DNA from: Enterobacter sp. SA187
GTDB taxonomy: Bacteria; Pseudomonadota; Gammaproteobacteria; Enterobacterales; Enterobacteriaceae
Reading direction: 5' to 3'
DNA: 64,000 nucleotides
NCBI RefSeq assembly: GCF_001888805.2
Contig: NZ_CP019113.1
Location: 3,782,001-3,846,000, forward strand
The notes under the pieces were generated by a model, which saw only the letters and a program-made list of their open reading frames with translations, was not told where the DNA came from and did not search any database. Every line of letters begins with the position of its first letter. Positions within the stretch are counted from its first letter, which is position 1. This document shows, in pieces, positions 8,249 to 16,645 of the stretch. The position numbers were made by a program, and so were the translations under genes.

Positions 8249-9166
8249 CTAGCCCACCAGCAGCAGCTCACGCGCCTCCAGCGACGGACGGCTGACCAGC
8301 GACATTAAGATCTCTTTCACGGCCTGGGCCTGCGGCGACAGCGGCCCGCGTGCGGAGCAGTTCAGTGACAGCGGCAGGCTCATGGAGGGCGAGGTGATCC
8401 GCGCCATCCAGCCGTTAGTGGCTTCGCACAGGGAACGGGCAGCGGATTCCGGCAACACGGTGCCGCCCATCCCGCTGGCAATGGCGGCGGTCAGCGTGCC
8501 GATGGACTCGATCTCGCCGATAATTTTCGCCGTCAGGCGGCGCAGGGAAAAAGCTTCATCAACACGCAGGCGCACCGCGCTGTAATCCCGCGGCAGGAAT
8601 AGATTCATGTCCGCCACCGCCGCCAGATCAACGCTCTGACCCGGACAATCGCGGGTACCCACGAGGTAAAGATCTTCTTTCAGCAGCGGCTGGCTGGTGA
8701 TGCCCGCGCCCGGCGCGCGCTCATACAGCACCGCCATATCCAGCTGACCGCTCAGCAGTTTGTCATTCAGCGACATGCCGCTGTTTTCATGCAGATAGAC
8801 GGTGACGTCCGGCAACTCCATACGCACCGCCTGCAATAACGGCATGGTGATGGACGAGGCCGCCGTGCCCGGCGCAAGGCCGATCGACACCTGGCCGCGC
8901 AGCGTCTGGCCGACATTATGCACCGCCAGCTGCGCCTGCTCGCACTGACGCAGAATGGTGCGCGCATGCGCATAGAGAATTTTGCCCGCTTCCGTTGGCG
9001 TGACGCCTCGTTTGGTACGGATCAGCAACTGCTGATCCAGTTCCCCTTCAAGGGTGGCAACTTGCTGGCTCAGGGCGGGCTGCGCGATATGCAGGACTTC
9101 TGCGGCCTGAGTCAGGCTGCCAATGTCGACGATTTTCACGAAGTATTTCAGTCGTCTAAAGTTCAT
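8249..9166 (-). CDS. nac: Nac, LysR-type nitrogen assimilation control regulator
   Basis: This 305-residue LysR protein begins MNFRRLKYFVKIVDIGSLTQAAEVLHIAQPALSQQVATLE, the characteristic Nac N-terminus, and is adjacent to cbl as in other enterics. Nac couples sigma-54/NtrC-dependent nitrogen starvation to sigma-70 genes such as ureases and histidine or proline utilisation operons. The start at 9166 is the one matching the family; the frame extends upstream to 9274, but those residues have no counterpart. Upstream DNA carries a sigma-54 element and an NtrC-type palindrome, so nitrogen control is visible in the sequence. Confidence 0.95.
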   Translation of the reverse strand: MNFRRLKYFVKIVDIGSLTQAAEVLHIAQPALSQQVATLEGELDQQLLIRTKRGVTPTEAGKILYAHARTILRQCEQAQLAVHNVGQTLRGQVSIGLAPGTAASSITMPLLQAVRMELPDVTVYLHENSGMSLNDKLLSGQLDMAVLYERAPGAGITSQPLLKEDLYLVGTRDCPGQSVDLAAVADMNLFLPRDYSAVRLRVDEAFSLRRLTAKIIGEIESIGTLTAAIASGMGGTVLPESAARSLCEATNGWMARITSPSMSLPLSLNCSARGPLSPQAQAVKEILMSLVSRPSLEARELLLVG

Positions 9167-9221
9167 ATTGCCTCCGGTACGGAATAACAGTGCCACGCTG
9201 GCAGTCATCATGTCGGAGGAG

Positions 9222-9238
9222 TTGCAAGATGCTTGCCA
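9222..9238 (-). promoter_or_regulatory. Sigma-54 (-24/-12) promoter of nac
   Basis: On the minus strand the sequence reads TGGCAAGCATCTTGCAA, matching the TGGCAcg-N4-TTGCa sigma-54 consensus with the correct GG-N10-GC spacing, about 56-72 bp before the nac start. Confidence 0.85.
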
Positions 9239-9356
9239 GTTTTGGCAAAGCCTCTCTGGTCGCTCGTAACCCACCAGATAATAAGAGATTCTGATTACCC
9301 GCTACGTTTTCATCACTGAAACAGCGGTTTGAAAGCGTTCCATCAGGAGGCACCCC

Positions 9357-9373
9357 TGCACTGTACTGGTGCA
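9357..9373. promoter_or_regulatory. NtrC-binding site (enhancer) of nac
   Basis: TGCACTGTACTGGTGCA is a near-perfect palindrome matching the NtrC consensus TGCACCAnnnTGGTGCA. It lies about 150 bp upstream of the predicted nac transcription start, a typical enhancer distance. Confidence 0.75.
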
Positions 9374-9497
9374 CGAATACGGGTTTCGGTGAGGAAATCA
9401 GCGGATTGCTGAATTTGTCAGCAAACGGTTGTCGACAGGCAATCCACCCTTTGACAAGCCCGGATCGCGCCGCTACTATTCGCCCCGTTCACACGAT

Positions 9498-9573
9498 TCC
9501 TCTGTAGTTCAGTCGGTAGAACGGCGGACTGTTAATCCGTATGTCACTGGTTCGAGTCCAGTCAGAGGAGCCA
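9498..9573 (+). tRNA. tRNA-Asn(GTT), copy 2
   Basis: This copy is identical over all 76 nt to the tRNA-Asn at 4620, with anticodon GTT and an encoded CCA. It shares the ATTCGCCCCGTTCACACGAT upstream block with copy 1. Confidence 0.95.
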
Positions 9574-9581
9574 TATTTAAG

Positions 9582-9606
9582 AAGCCCGCTTTTTAGCGGG
9601 CTTTTT
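9582..9606 (+). terminator. Terminator after tRNA-Asn copy 2
   Basis: An AGCCCGCT/AGCGGGCT stem with a TTTT loop is followed by a T-run, just after the tRNA. Confidence 0.88.
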
Positions 9607-9687
9607 GCTTTCTGTTAGTTACGATCCTGTCAGCGCCCGCTTCGGGATTAGCCAGCCAACACCCCCGTCAGGCAATGTTTTATATGT

Positions 9688-9711
9688 GCGCAGGCGATAA
9701 GCCGCCTGCGC
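9688..9711 (-). terminator. Hairpin after the polygalacturonase gene
   Basis: A 9-bp perfect stem GCGCAGGCG/CGCCTGCGC lies 16 bp beyond the polygalacturonase stop codon. No T-run is present, so termination is only suggested. Confidence 0.4.
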
Positions 9712-9726
9712 TGCGGCCTGGAATGC

Positions 9727-11109
9727 TTATTCGCGCACGATAGCTCCTGCATCCTTTTTGATTGCCGGCCCCTCTTTCACTTCCAGGGTCAGCCCCCGGG
9801 TTTCCAGCTCTGCATTGCGAATGCGTAGCCCCTGAACGGCTTCAATATTCACATTACTGAAATGGAATCCGCTCAGCGGCGCTTCCGGCGTACCTATGAT
9901 AAAGGCAGCCGCTTTGCTGTCTCCGGTGGATATTAAATTCTCCACTGTGATATTGCGAAAGTGCGGCGTTTTGTGTTTGTCGAAGGGTTGTTTCGGATCG
10001 CTGTCCGGCGGATAAATCTGCTCGCCAAGGGTAAATCCGCCCGCCTTAAGCAGCTTCGTAACTTCCGCTTCGACAATAGGCGCTGCTTTATAGTACGCAG
10101 AGAAGACCAGCGGCACCTCGACATCATGCATGGTGGTATTGCGGTAAATAATATTTTTTACCTCACCGCCCTTCCCGCGCGGGCTTTTAATACGGATGCC
10201 ATACATCGAACCTTCGAAGGTATTATTTTCCACCAGCACCTTATTCACGCCGCCTGCGCTTTCACTGCCGATGGAAATGCCGCGCCCCTGTTTCAGGGTA
10301 TTGTTGGCAATATAGATATTCTCCACCACGCCGTCCGGGAAACGCGGATCGGCTTTTTCCGCTTTAATGGCAATATGATCGTCATTGCAGTCGATGTAAT
10401 TATTGGTGATGCGGACATTCTGACTGTCGATAGGATCAATGGCATCCGTATTGGGAGCATGCCAGGGTGAAAGAATGCGCGTACCGTTAATATCCACATC
10501 GTGCGCATAGCGGGTCACTATATGGAAGCTTGGCGAATGCGTCAGGGTGACGCCGTCAATCAGCACATTGTTCGAGCGCGTAATATAGATCAACCGTGGC
10601 CGGTCAGTGCCGCCCTTTTTCCCGGTAGCGCGAATATTTTCCCGCCAGCGCTCCCACCATACCGCCCCCTGACCATCAATTGTCCCCTCGCCGACAATCG
10701 CCACATTTTGGGCATCTGCAATACTGATAAACGGCAGCCAGCCGTTTTCCGCTTCAGCATATTTCGTTTTATTACCGGCGCGATAAGCGGCCTCTTCCGT
10801 AGAAGCCACCAGCGTGGCGTCTTTCTCAAGTTTCAGCTGGATATTATTCTTCAGAAAAAGCGGATTGGTTAAGAAATTGCCTTTCGGTATCAGTACCGTT
10901 CCGCCGCCTGCTGCCGCACAGTCATCAATGGCTTTCTGTATGGCATCGGTATTAAGCGCGATCTGTAAACGGTGGCCTTCAGCGCCATATTCAGTGACGT
11001 TGCAGACCTTATCGGGAAATTTTACCGCGCTTGCCGCCTGCGCAGCATGAAGCGGTAAGATGCCCGCCACCGCAGCGACGGCCCACAGAGGCAGAGTACG
11101 AGGAGACAT
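9727..11109 (-). CDS. Secreted GH28 polygalacturonase (pectinase)
   Basis: This 460-residue protein has a signal peptide (cleavage near HAAQA-AS, residue 26) and a right-handed beta-helix pectinase domain. GH28 landmarks are in order: PNTDAIDP with NTD at 220-222, CNDDHIAIKAE with the Asp pair 243-244, GRGISIGS at 275-282, and GIRIK with RIK at 306-308. GH28 enzymes hydrolyse the alpha-1,4 galacturonide bonds of pectin in the periplasm or outside the cell. The usual GHG motif reads GRG here (Arg276), which could alter activity or mark an exo-acting subgroup. It is divergent from a secreted esterase gene. Confidence 0.88.
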   Translation of the reverse strand: MSPRTLPLWAVAAVAGILPLHAAQAASAVKFPDKVCNVTEYGAEGHRLQIALNTDAIQKAIDDCAAAGGGTVLIPKGNFLTNPLFLKNNIQLKLEKDATLVASTEEAAYRAGNKTKYAEAENGWLPFISIADAQNVAIVGEGTIDGQGAVWWERWRENIRATGKKGGTDRPRLIYITRSNNVLIDGVTLTHSPSFHIVTRYAHDVDINGTRILSPWHAPNTDAIDPIDSQNVRITNNYIDCNDDHIAIKAEKADPRFPDGVVENIYIANNTLKQGRGISIGSESAGGVNKVLVENNTFEGSMYGIRIKSPRGKGGEVKNIIYRNTTMHDVEVPLVFSAYYKAAPIVEAEVTKLLKAGGFTLGEQIYPPDSDPKQPFDKHKTPHFRNITVENLISTGDSKAAAFIIGTPEAPLSGFHFSNVNIEAVQGLRIRNAELETRGLTLEVKEGPAIKKDAGAIVRE

Positions 11110-11321
11110 AGTGTTGTCCTTTTTATCTTATGGTGAGTTGTTTTGTAAAATTAGCACCACTGTTTCTTTTTATTGAGTGTGGGGATCACGCTTTATCGCT
11201 TGTCGTTCTTTTGCCAGAAATCAGGGTTGATTTTTTGTGCAAATGACTGAATTGTAGCCCATCGTCATCAGATATTGTTCAGAATGACGGGTACCGACAA
11301 CATAACAACGAGGGACTGAAT

Positions 11322-12497
11322 ATGAAGAAGAACATCACCCTGGCACTTGCCATCACGGCACTCCTCGGCGGCGCGGCGGCACCGGTTGTTGCCGCGCCCT
11401 TCCCGGCCACGCCGGATCAAGCCATACCGGTCAGCCAGTATGTGACCCAGGTGAACGCCGATAAAAGCATCACCTTCCGCCTGTTCGCTCCGGACGCAAA
11501 GCGCGTATCGGTGGTCACCGGCTCCAGCCCGGACAGACTTGCTTCCCATGATATGAGCAAAGGCGAAAACGGCGTCTGGACGTGGAAAAGCGACGTGATG
11601 GCCCCGAACCTGTATGAATATTACTTTGATGTGGACGGCTTCCGCTCCGTTGATACGGGAAGCCGCTTCCAGAAGCCGCAGCGCCAGGTGAATACCAGCC
11701 TGATCCTCGTGCCGGGCAGTATTCTGGATGACCGTGCCGTGCCGCATGGCGATCTGCTGACGGTGACGTATCACTCCAGAGCCCTGGCATCTGAGCGCCG
11801 GATGTATGTCTGGACACCGCCGGGTTATAGCGGCCAGGGCGAACCGCTGCCGGTGCTCTATTTCTATCACGGCTTTGGCGATACCGGGCTTTCCGCTATC
11901 GATCAGGGGCGACTGCCGCAAATCATGGACAACCTGCTGGCGGAGGGCAAAATCAAACCAATGCTGGTGGTGGTGCCGGATACTGAAACGGACATCACTG
12001 ACGCGATCCCGGAAAATTACCCGCCGAAAGAGCGTCGCAAGACCTTCTATCCGCTGAATGCAAAAGCCGCCGATCGCGAACTGATGCAGGACATTATCCC
12101 GCTGGTGGATGCGCGCTTTAACGTGCGCAAGGACGCCAGTGGCCGCGCGCTGGCGGGGTTATCCCAGGGCGGCTTCCAGGCGCTGTTCTCCGGCATGCAC
12201 CACCTCGACAATTTCGGCTGGCTGGGCACCTTCAGCGGCGTCACCACCGCCACCGTGCCGGATGCGGGCATCAGCGCGCAGCTTAACAAGCCGCAGGAGG
12301 TGAACAAACAACTGCATAACTTCACCGTGGTGGTGGGCGAAAAAGACGCCGTCACCGGCGAGGATATTGCCGGGCTCAAACGCGAGCTGGAGGCAAAAGG
12401 CATCAACTTTGAATATAAAAACTATCCTGGCGCAGGCCATGAGATGGACGTCTGGCGTCCGGCCTATGCCGAATTTGTGCAGAAGCTGTTTAAGTAA
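11322..12497 (+). CDS. Secreted Esterase-D (Fes/feruloyl-esterase-like) hydrolase
   Basis: This 391-residue protein has a signal peptide (cleavage near VVAA, residue 25), an N-terminal immunoglobulin-like esterase domain (residues 40-135, KSITFRLFAPDAKRVSVV) and an alpha/beta-hydrolase Esterase-D domain. The nucleophile Ser281 lies in GLSQGG and the catalytic His373 in GAGHEMDVWR. The family includes feruloyl and acetyl-xylan esterases and enterobactin esterases; a signal peptide and a divergent polygalacturonase neighbour favour plant cell-wall ester substrates. The RBS GAGGGA precedes the ATG. Substrate specificity cannot be read from the sequence. Confidence 0.82.
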   Translation: MKKNITLALAITALLGGAAAPVVAAPFPATPDQAIPVSQYVTQVNADKSITFRLFAPDAKRVSVVTGSSPDRLASHDMSKGENGVWTWKSDVMAPNLYEYYFDVDGFRSVDTGSRFQKPQRQVNTSLILVPGSILDDRAVPHGDLLTVTYHSRALASERRMYVWTPPGYSGQGEPLPVLYFYHGFGDTGLSAIDQGRLPQIMDNLLAEGKIKPMLVVVPDTETDITDAIPENYPPKERRKTFYPLNAKAADRELMQDIIPLVDARFNVRKDASGRALAGLSQGGFQALFSGMHHLDNFGWLGTFSGVTTATVPDAGISAQLNKPQEVNKQLHNFTVVVGEKDAVTGEDIAGLKRELEAKGINFEYKNYPGAGHEMDVWRPAYAEFVQKLFK

Positions 12498-12552
12498 GTA
12501 AGAAGAATAAACGGGTATGACATTTTTTATCTATGGTTAAGAAGGGATTTAG

Positions 12553-12963
12553 ATGGCTGCGGTTGAAGCATTAAAAATGAAGTATCCGGGCGCAGAGGCC
12601 TGGCAAATGGGTGACAGCCCTGAACTGGCCAGCGAGCTTGCCGAACTTATTAAAAGAGGTATCAAAACGGCCTCCTGCGGCTCTTTTGCCTCTTACCAGC
12701 AGGAAGCGTCTGCCCCGCGGATTGGGAGTTATAACATCATCCTCGATGGCCAGAATGTCCCGGTCTGCGTAACAAGGCTGATGTCGATGCGACTGGTACG
12801 TTTTTGTGATGTGACAGAGGCGTTTGCCCGCAAAGAAGGTGAAGGCGATTTAAGCCTTGAATACTGGCAGAAAGAGCATCAGCGGTTTTTCACCGGGGAA
12901 GGACATTTTTCTGAGGAGATGGAGCTTATCGCAGAAGAGTTTGAAGTGGTTGAGGTGCTGTGA
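12553..12963 (+). CDS. ASCH-domain protein
   Basis: This 136-residue protein has the ASCH (PUA-like beta-barrel) pattern: AWQMGDSPELASELAELIKRGIKTASCGSF, with the G-K-K/TAS segment, then a mid-domain CVTRLMSMRLVRFCDVTEAFARKEGEGDLSLEYWQKEHQRFF. ASCH proteins are RNA- or nucleotide-binding, and some E. coli relatives (YqfB) are amidohydrolases acting on modified cytidines. No function is assigned here. A GAAGGGA RBS precedes the ATG. It stands 55 bp after the esterase gene on the same strand but is probably unrelated to it. Confidence 0.75.
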   Translation: MAAVEALKMKYPGAEAWQMGDSPELASELAELIKRGIKTASCGSFASYQQEASAPRIGSYNIILDGQNVPVCVTRLMSMRLVRFCDVTEAFARKEGEGDLSLEYWQKEHQRFFTGEGHFSEEMELIAEEFEVVEVL

Positions 12964-13010
12964 GGTGAAATCAACGGGGCAGCGTGTCATCACCTGCCCT
13001 TTATAGCCAT

Positions 13011-13034
13011 GTTCGCGATGAGTGAGGAGCGGAC
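13011..13034. repeat. Two-hairpin repeat family, copy A (right half only)
   Basis: GTTCGCGATGAGTGAGGAGCGGAC corresponds to the second hairpin of the complete copies at 14813 and 60119. It lies just upstream of the toxin gene. Confidence 0.55.
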
Positions 13035-13210
13035 ATTTGCAAAGTCTTACTTACACCGTGGCGGTTTGAGCCGCAATAATGTACCGGAGAGGCGGTTACA
13101 GCTCCCCAGGCAAAACCAAAATAGATCGACCACAAAAATCAAACCGTTTGATTTTTCGCCGCTTCAACGAGAGAATCCTTATAAAATGCATGGAATAAGG
13201 AAGGAACGGA

Positions 13211-14341
13211 ATGTTCACTCTTTACATGAGATGGGATGCAGAGCGGGAACTGGCTCCAGGTGATATTCAGTTCATTCTGTCGCCACAAGATGCGCTGGAA
13301 ATGGCGAGCATCTTTTACGAACTGGATTACCTTGAATACGACCATAACAACCGCATTCTGCCTCACAGCGTCCCGAAGCGACGGGAAGGGGTTTACCACC
13401 GATTCGCAACACAACCCTACAAACGCAAGCGTCTTGCTGAATACGACGGACTCTATGATGAGGTGAAATGGAATCTGGAGCACGGCTGGATGGTCGGAGT
13501 TAACCCTAAAGAAAAATGGGACCACTTCCGCAATCCGTTCTATTTCGATGATGACAGTAATCTGATTTACGACTGCTTCATGGATACATATAGCGAGGGT
13601 TTTCAGCAGGCAGTGCGTCAAATCTATGAATATAGCCTCAGCGAGCATCAGGGAAGAAAGCCGCCTCCGACCATTAAACATCACTATTCCGATGCCCCGA
13701 TACAGCACGCCCAGGCGGGTAAAACTATCAACAGCAAAGCAGCCGGACGTCTTCTGGCTGCGGGTGGTATCTATAACGGCAATGTCGAGGGGTTCCATCA
13801 GACCGCACAGCAGCTCGGTGGTGATGCGCCAGCAGGCTACGATCAGGTCATGGACAACAAGGGATTACTCATTACTGCCGCTTCGACAGCAGCCGTACTG
13901 ACAATGGGAAAAGTTAACGTCACTGGAGAACTAGAAGAGCTATCGTCATTAAGCAAAATCCCAACATTTGAATCTCCTGCTTTAAAGGGTTTTACCTCAG
14001 AGTCAGGGACATTACTGAATGCTGAACACGCCGTTGTAGATTACAGAAAGCTATCTACTTACTCTTTAGACCCTACTCATCCAACTGGAGGGCATAAAGC
14101 GAGGGTGTTCCAGTCAGCGCTGGGTTATAACCCAACGAATGCTGACATTTTAGGTGCACGAGTTCAGGAGGGAGTATTGTGGGCACCAGCAAAGATGCTA
14201 GATCCAATTAATTTTGGGCAAAAAATGGCTGTAGACATGCCGATTTTAGGGGTAAATGGCGAAACAGCGATAGTCCGAACGGGCTGGATCTATGAAACAG
14301 ATTCGTTAGTACCAAGGCTAACCACTATTTTTGTGAAATGA
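13211..14341 (+). CDS. Polymorphic toxin with C-terminal DUF6883-like nuclease domain
   Basis: This 376-residue protein has a long N-terminal part I do not recognise (residues 1-200, rich in Tyr/Trp/acidic residues), a hydrophobic Gly/Ala segment (LLITAASTAAVLTMG, about 217-231), and a C-terminal module that looks like DUF6883: LDPTHPTGGHKARVFQSALGYNPTNADILGARVQ, then TGWIYETDSLVPRLTTIFV. DUF6883 modules occur as toxin tips of polymorphic toxins. A strong AAGGAAGGA RBS precedes the ATG. The stop codon overlaps the next gene's ATG (ATGA), as expected of a toxin-immunity pair. No signal peptide or secretion genes are visible, so the delivery route is unknown. Confidence 0.7.
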   Translation: MFTLYMRWDAERELAPGDIQFILSPQDALEMASIFYELDYLEYDHNNRILPHSVPKRREGVYHRFATQPYKRKRLAEYDGLYDEVKWNLEHGWMVGVNPKEKWDHFRNPFYFDDDSNLIYDCFMDTYSEGFQQAVRQIYEYSLSEHQGRKPPPTIKHHYSDAPIQHAQAGKTINSKAAGRLLAAGGIYNGNVEGFHQTAQQLGGDAPAGYDQVMDNKGLLITAASTAAVLTMGKVNVTGELEELSSLSKIPTFESPALKGFTSESGTLLNAEHAVVDYRKLSTYSLDPTHPTGGHKARVFQSALGYNPTNADILGARVQEGVLWAPAKMLDPINFGQKMAVDMPILGVNGETAIVRTGWIYETDSLVPRLTTIFVK

Positions 14342-14574
14342 GAGAGCTACTGATGAAACGAGCCGAACTTGATGTGGTAGTTTTAGCTGAGGACTTGCCT
14401 GGGGAAGGCTTAGCAAAAGGGATGATCGGGACAATAGTCGTTGTATTTGAAAACCCGACACTCGCTTACCTAGTTGAGTTTTGTGATGAAGAAGGCCGAA
14501 CACTTGCTCTGCCCGCATTGTTACCAGACCAGGTGATTGATTATCTTCCGCCAGAGAGATCCAATGTACCATAA
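14338..14574 (+). CDS. DUF4926-like immunity protein
   Basis: This small 78-residue acidic protein overlaps the toxin stop by 4 bp. Its pattern (DVVVLAEDLPGEGLAKGMIGTIVVVFENPTLAYLVEFCDEEGRTLALPALLPDQV) fits DUF4926, a short SH3-like fold typically encoded next to DUF6883 toxins. Translational coupling and pairing support an immunity role that neutralises the upstream toxin. The true start may be the ATG at 14353 (MKRAELD), closer to the usual family N-terminus, but the ATGA overlap favours 14338. Confidence 0.7.
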   Translation: MRELLMKRAELDVVVLAEDLPGEGLAKGMIGTIVVVFENPTLAYLVEFCDEEGRTLALPALLPDQVIDYLPPERSNVP

Positions 14575-15284
14575 ACCCGCTGTACGGTTTGAATGAAAAG
14601 ACCTCATTCCAACTGCGGGCTTAAGGAAACGCCCGTCAGGTGCTCCGAGGCTAGAGGGTAGAAGCGAAAACGCGAATAGGCTTTTTCTAATACTGATCAT
14701 AGCGACACATGAAACCTCAATACGGATAAGTGCGGTTTAAAGGAGTATTAGGTTGTGTAAATATCCCTGCAAAACCATCCATCCAATTTTAGAAAGACTT
14801 TGACACTCCAACGTCCGCTTCTGGCACAGAGCGGACAGGATGGCTGGGCTAAAGGTCTGCTTAGAGCGAAGAGCGGACGTCCGGCATGAGTTCTTTCTGG
14901 TAAACAGTAATGTCAGTCAATGAAGTAAGCACGTAACCGCTCGTCCTGACAGCCCTGCTGCCGGATGATTTTCACTGAGGCCTGGCTCAGAAATTCAGTA
15001 CGATCCGCGTTCTTCAGCCTTTCACTTCCATCATTTCAGCTGTCTTAAACCGTTCATCTATACTGACTCTTGCAGTGCAATTTGCACAGGAGGCCGCGCC
15101 GCTGTCAACGTTTTCATTTTGCTGACAAAGTAAGAATGGGCATTGCAGGAGGCAACCCAGCGCGCAAAGGATAAGCTTTTGAATGACCTGAGCGTGTGAA
15201 TGCCTTAATTAGGCCGTTTGTTCTCGGTTTACCCCCCTCAAAGCTTAAGGAATAAAAAATTTTTATTTATCCTGGAGATAACTA
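14575..15284. other. 710-bp non-coding stretch downstream of the toxin-immunity pair
   Basis: I see no supportable gene here. It holds the complete two-hairpin repeat copy B (14813-14878) and a short GTGCAA/TTGCAC palindrome near 15080. The rest may be decayed accessory DNA. Confidence 0.5.
14813..14878. repeat. Two-hairpin repeat family, copy B (complete)
   Basis: Two 24-nt imperfect hairpins are separated by 18 nt. The first is GTCCGCTTCTGGCACAGAGC followed by GGAC (14813-14836); the second is GTCTGCTTAGAGCGAAGAGC followed by GGAC (14855-14878). The same architecture recurs at 60119-60184 and, diverged, at 15806-15869. Confidence 0.8.
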
Positions 15285-15752
15285 ATGAAAATAACCGATT
15301 TTGTTTATTCCGCCTTAATTGGCGTTGTCGCCAGTTGCCGCTCGATGACGCCGATGGCGACCCTCGCTGCAGCACGCATTGCCGGACGCAACACTTCTGG
15401 CCGTCTCCTGCTGCTGGACCGTCCGCTATTTAAATTTGGCGCGTTAGCGATGGGTATAGGGGAAATATTTGGCGACAAGATGAAGTCAGCGCCAGACCGC
15501 ACTGTGTTTTTGGGCATGACAGCACGTGTGGCCAGTGCAGGGATTGCGGGCGCCGCGTTGGCACCCCGCGGAGAGGAAAAAACCGGGGCAGCGATCGCTA
15601 TCTCTGCCGCTGTACCACTTGCATGTGTCACTCTTGCGGCACGCAAAAAGGCCATGGTCGGGATGGGTCAGACCAGGAGTGGCCTGATTGAAGATACGCT
15701 CATCGTCGCTATCGGAGCAGCGGTGGTCTTCTTCGCCACGCGCCCGAAGTAA
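15285..15752 (+). CDS. DUF4126-family membrane protein
   Basis: This 155-residue hydrophobic, Ala/Gly-rich protein begins MKITDFVYSALIGVVASCRSMTPMATLAAAR, with three to four predicted membrane segments (about 5-20, 45-60, 95-120, 135-152). The SRSMTP-like motif near the N-terminus and GAAVVFFATRP at the end are typical of the DUF4126 inner-membrane family, whose function is unknown. The RBS CTGGAG lies 9 nt before the ATG. It lies between two-hairpin repeat copies B and C, as a one-gene cassette. Confidence 0.7.
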   Translation: MKITDFVYSALIGVVASCRSMTPMATLAAARIAGRNTSGRLLLLDRPLFKFGALAMGIGEIFGDKMKSAPDRTVFLGMTARVASAGIAGAALAPRGEEKTGAAIAISAAVPLACVTLAARKKAMVGMGQTRSGLIEDTLIVAIGAAVVFFATRPK

Positions 15753-15805
15753 ACGCACTCAGTCTTTAAAGGATTATCCCGATGAACAATCCTGAAGGGG
15801 TCAGA

Positions 15806-15869
15806 GACGGCTTCTGGTACAGCGCGGACTGACTCCCGGGCAGATGTCCGCCTGGTTCCAAAAGCGGAC
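15806..15869. repeat. Two-hairpin repeat family, copy C (diverged, complete)
   Basis: The hairpins at 15806-15829 and 15846-15869 (GTCCGCCTGGTTCCAAAAGC then GGAC) are separated by 16 nt. It has the same layout as copies B and H, with several substitutions. Confidence 0.65.
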
Positions 15870-15886
15870 ATGCCTGCTTAACAGAC

Positions 15887-16504
15887 TTACTTCAACAGCA
15901 GCCGTAATCCCAGAAAGGCCATAACGCCTCCGCTTAGTTTATCTATAAACATGCGGTATTTAATGTAAGCCTGACGCGGCCCGTCCGTTGATAATAAGCA
16001 GGCAACGACGGCATACCAGAGCACATCAATAACGAATGCCATTGTGGGCAGGATGATGTACATAACAGGCTGAATATTTTTGCTCAGCGCCGCGGAAAAA
16101 ATACTGGCAAATACCAGTGCAGTATGGGGATTGCTGATTTGCGTGAATACGCCCGTCATAAACGCTTTTAAGGCGCTCACTTCCTCTGTTCCGGCAGTGT
16201 CATTTAACCGATTTGAAGGACGACGAAACATTTTCAACGCCAGCCATAAAAGATAGCAACCGCCTGCAACCTTGAGTCCGGTGTAAAGTGATGGAACCAG
16301 AGTCAGCAGAGTGTGAAGACCTGCTAACGCTATGCCCGCAAAAACAAACGCACCAAAACCCATACCAGCAGCGACTGAAAAAGCTGCCCGTCTCGAACTG
16401 GACATGGCCGTTCGGGCAACGAGAAGAAAGCTCACACCCGGACTCATTGCGCCAAACAGGATAGCTACGCCAATAGCGGAGAGCGCGATCAAATCACTTG
16501 TCAT
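15887..16504 (-). CDS. LysE/RhtB-family amino-acid exporter
   Basis: This 205-residue membrane protein has the LysE/RhtB layout: an N-terminal FGAMSPGVSFLLVARTAM motif (GPxP-like, residues 18-35), six hydrophobic segments, a central FMTGVFTQISNPHTALVFAS (the NPK/NPH motif) and a short C-terminus. The family exports amino acids such as homoserine, threonine, leucine or lysine; the substrate is unknown here. The gene lies between repeat copies C and D and has no operon partner. Confidence 0.85.
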   Translation of the reverse strand: MTSDLIALSAIGVAILFGAMSPGVSFLLVARTAMSSSRRAAFSVAAGMGFGAFVFAGIALAGLHTLLTLVPSLYTGLKVAGGCYLLWLALKMFRRPSNRLNDTAGTEEVSALKAFMTGVFTQISNPHTALVFASIFSAALSKNIQPVMYIILPTMAFVIDVLWYAVVACLLSTDGPRQAYIKYRMFIDKLSGGVMAFLGLRLLLK

Positions 16505-16606
16505 CCATCTTCTCCATCATTAATTAATGTCAGACAGCCCCATCATTGCGCGAACCGCACACCCCATGAACTGCTCCGGTTAATAACATAACACGATCTT
16601 AATAAC

Positions 16607-16630
16607 GTCCGCTTCTGGCACCAGGCGCAG
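16607..16630. repeat. Two-hairpin repeat family, copy D (left half only)
   Basis: GTCCGCTTCTGGCACCAGGC is the first-hairpin sequence of copy B with a decayed 3' arm. No second hairpin follows. Confidence 0.5.
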
Positions 16631-16645
16631 CGTTTACACACAAAA

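Noticed and set aside
4620..9573. Genomic island inserted at tRNA-Asn
   Set aside because: No integrase, no truncated tRNA 3' repeat (att) and only backbone genes plus iutA between the two tRNA copies.
13139..13798. A 219-residue minus-strand open frame opposite the toxin gene
   Set aside because: It has no RBS or recognisable domain; the toxin frame is supported by domain pattern and coupling to the immunity gene.
14575..15284. Further immunity or toxin fragments in the 710-bp gap
   Set aside because: All frames are short and lack RBS or recognisable motifs.
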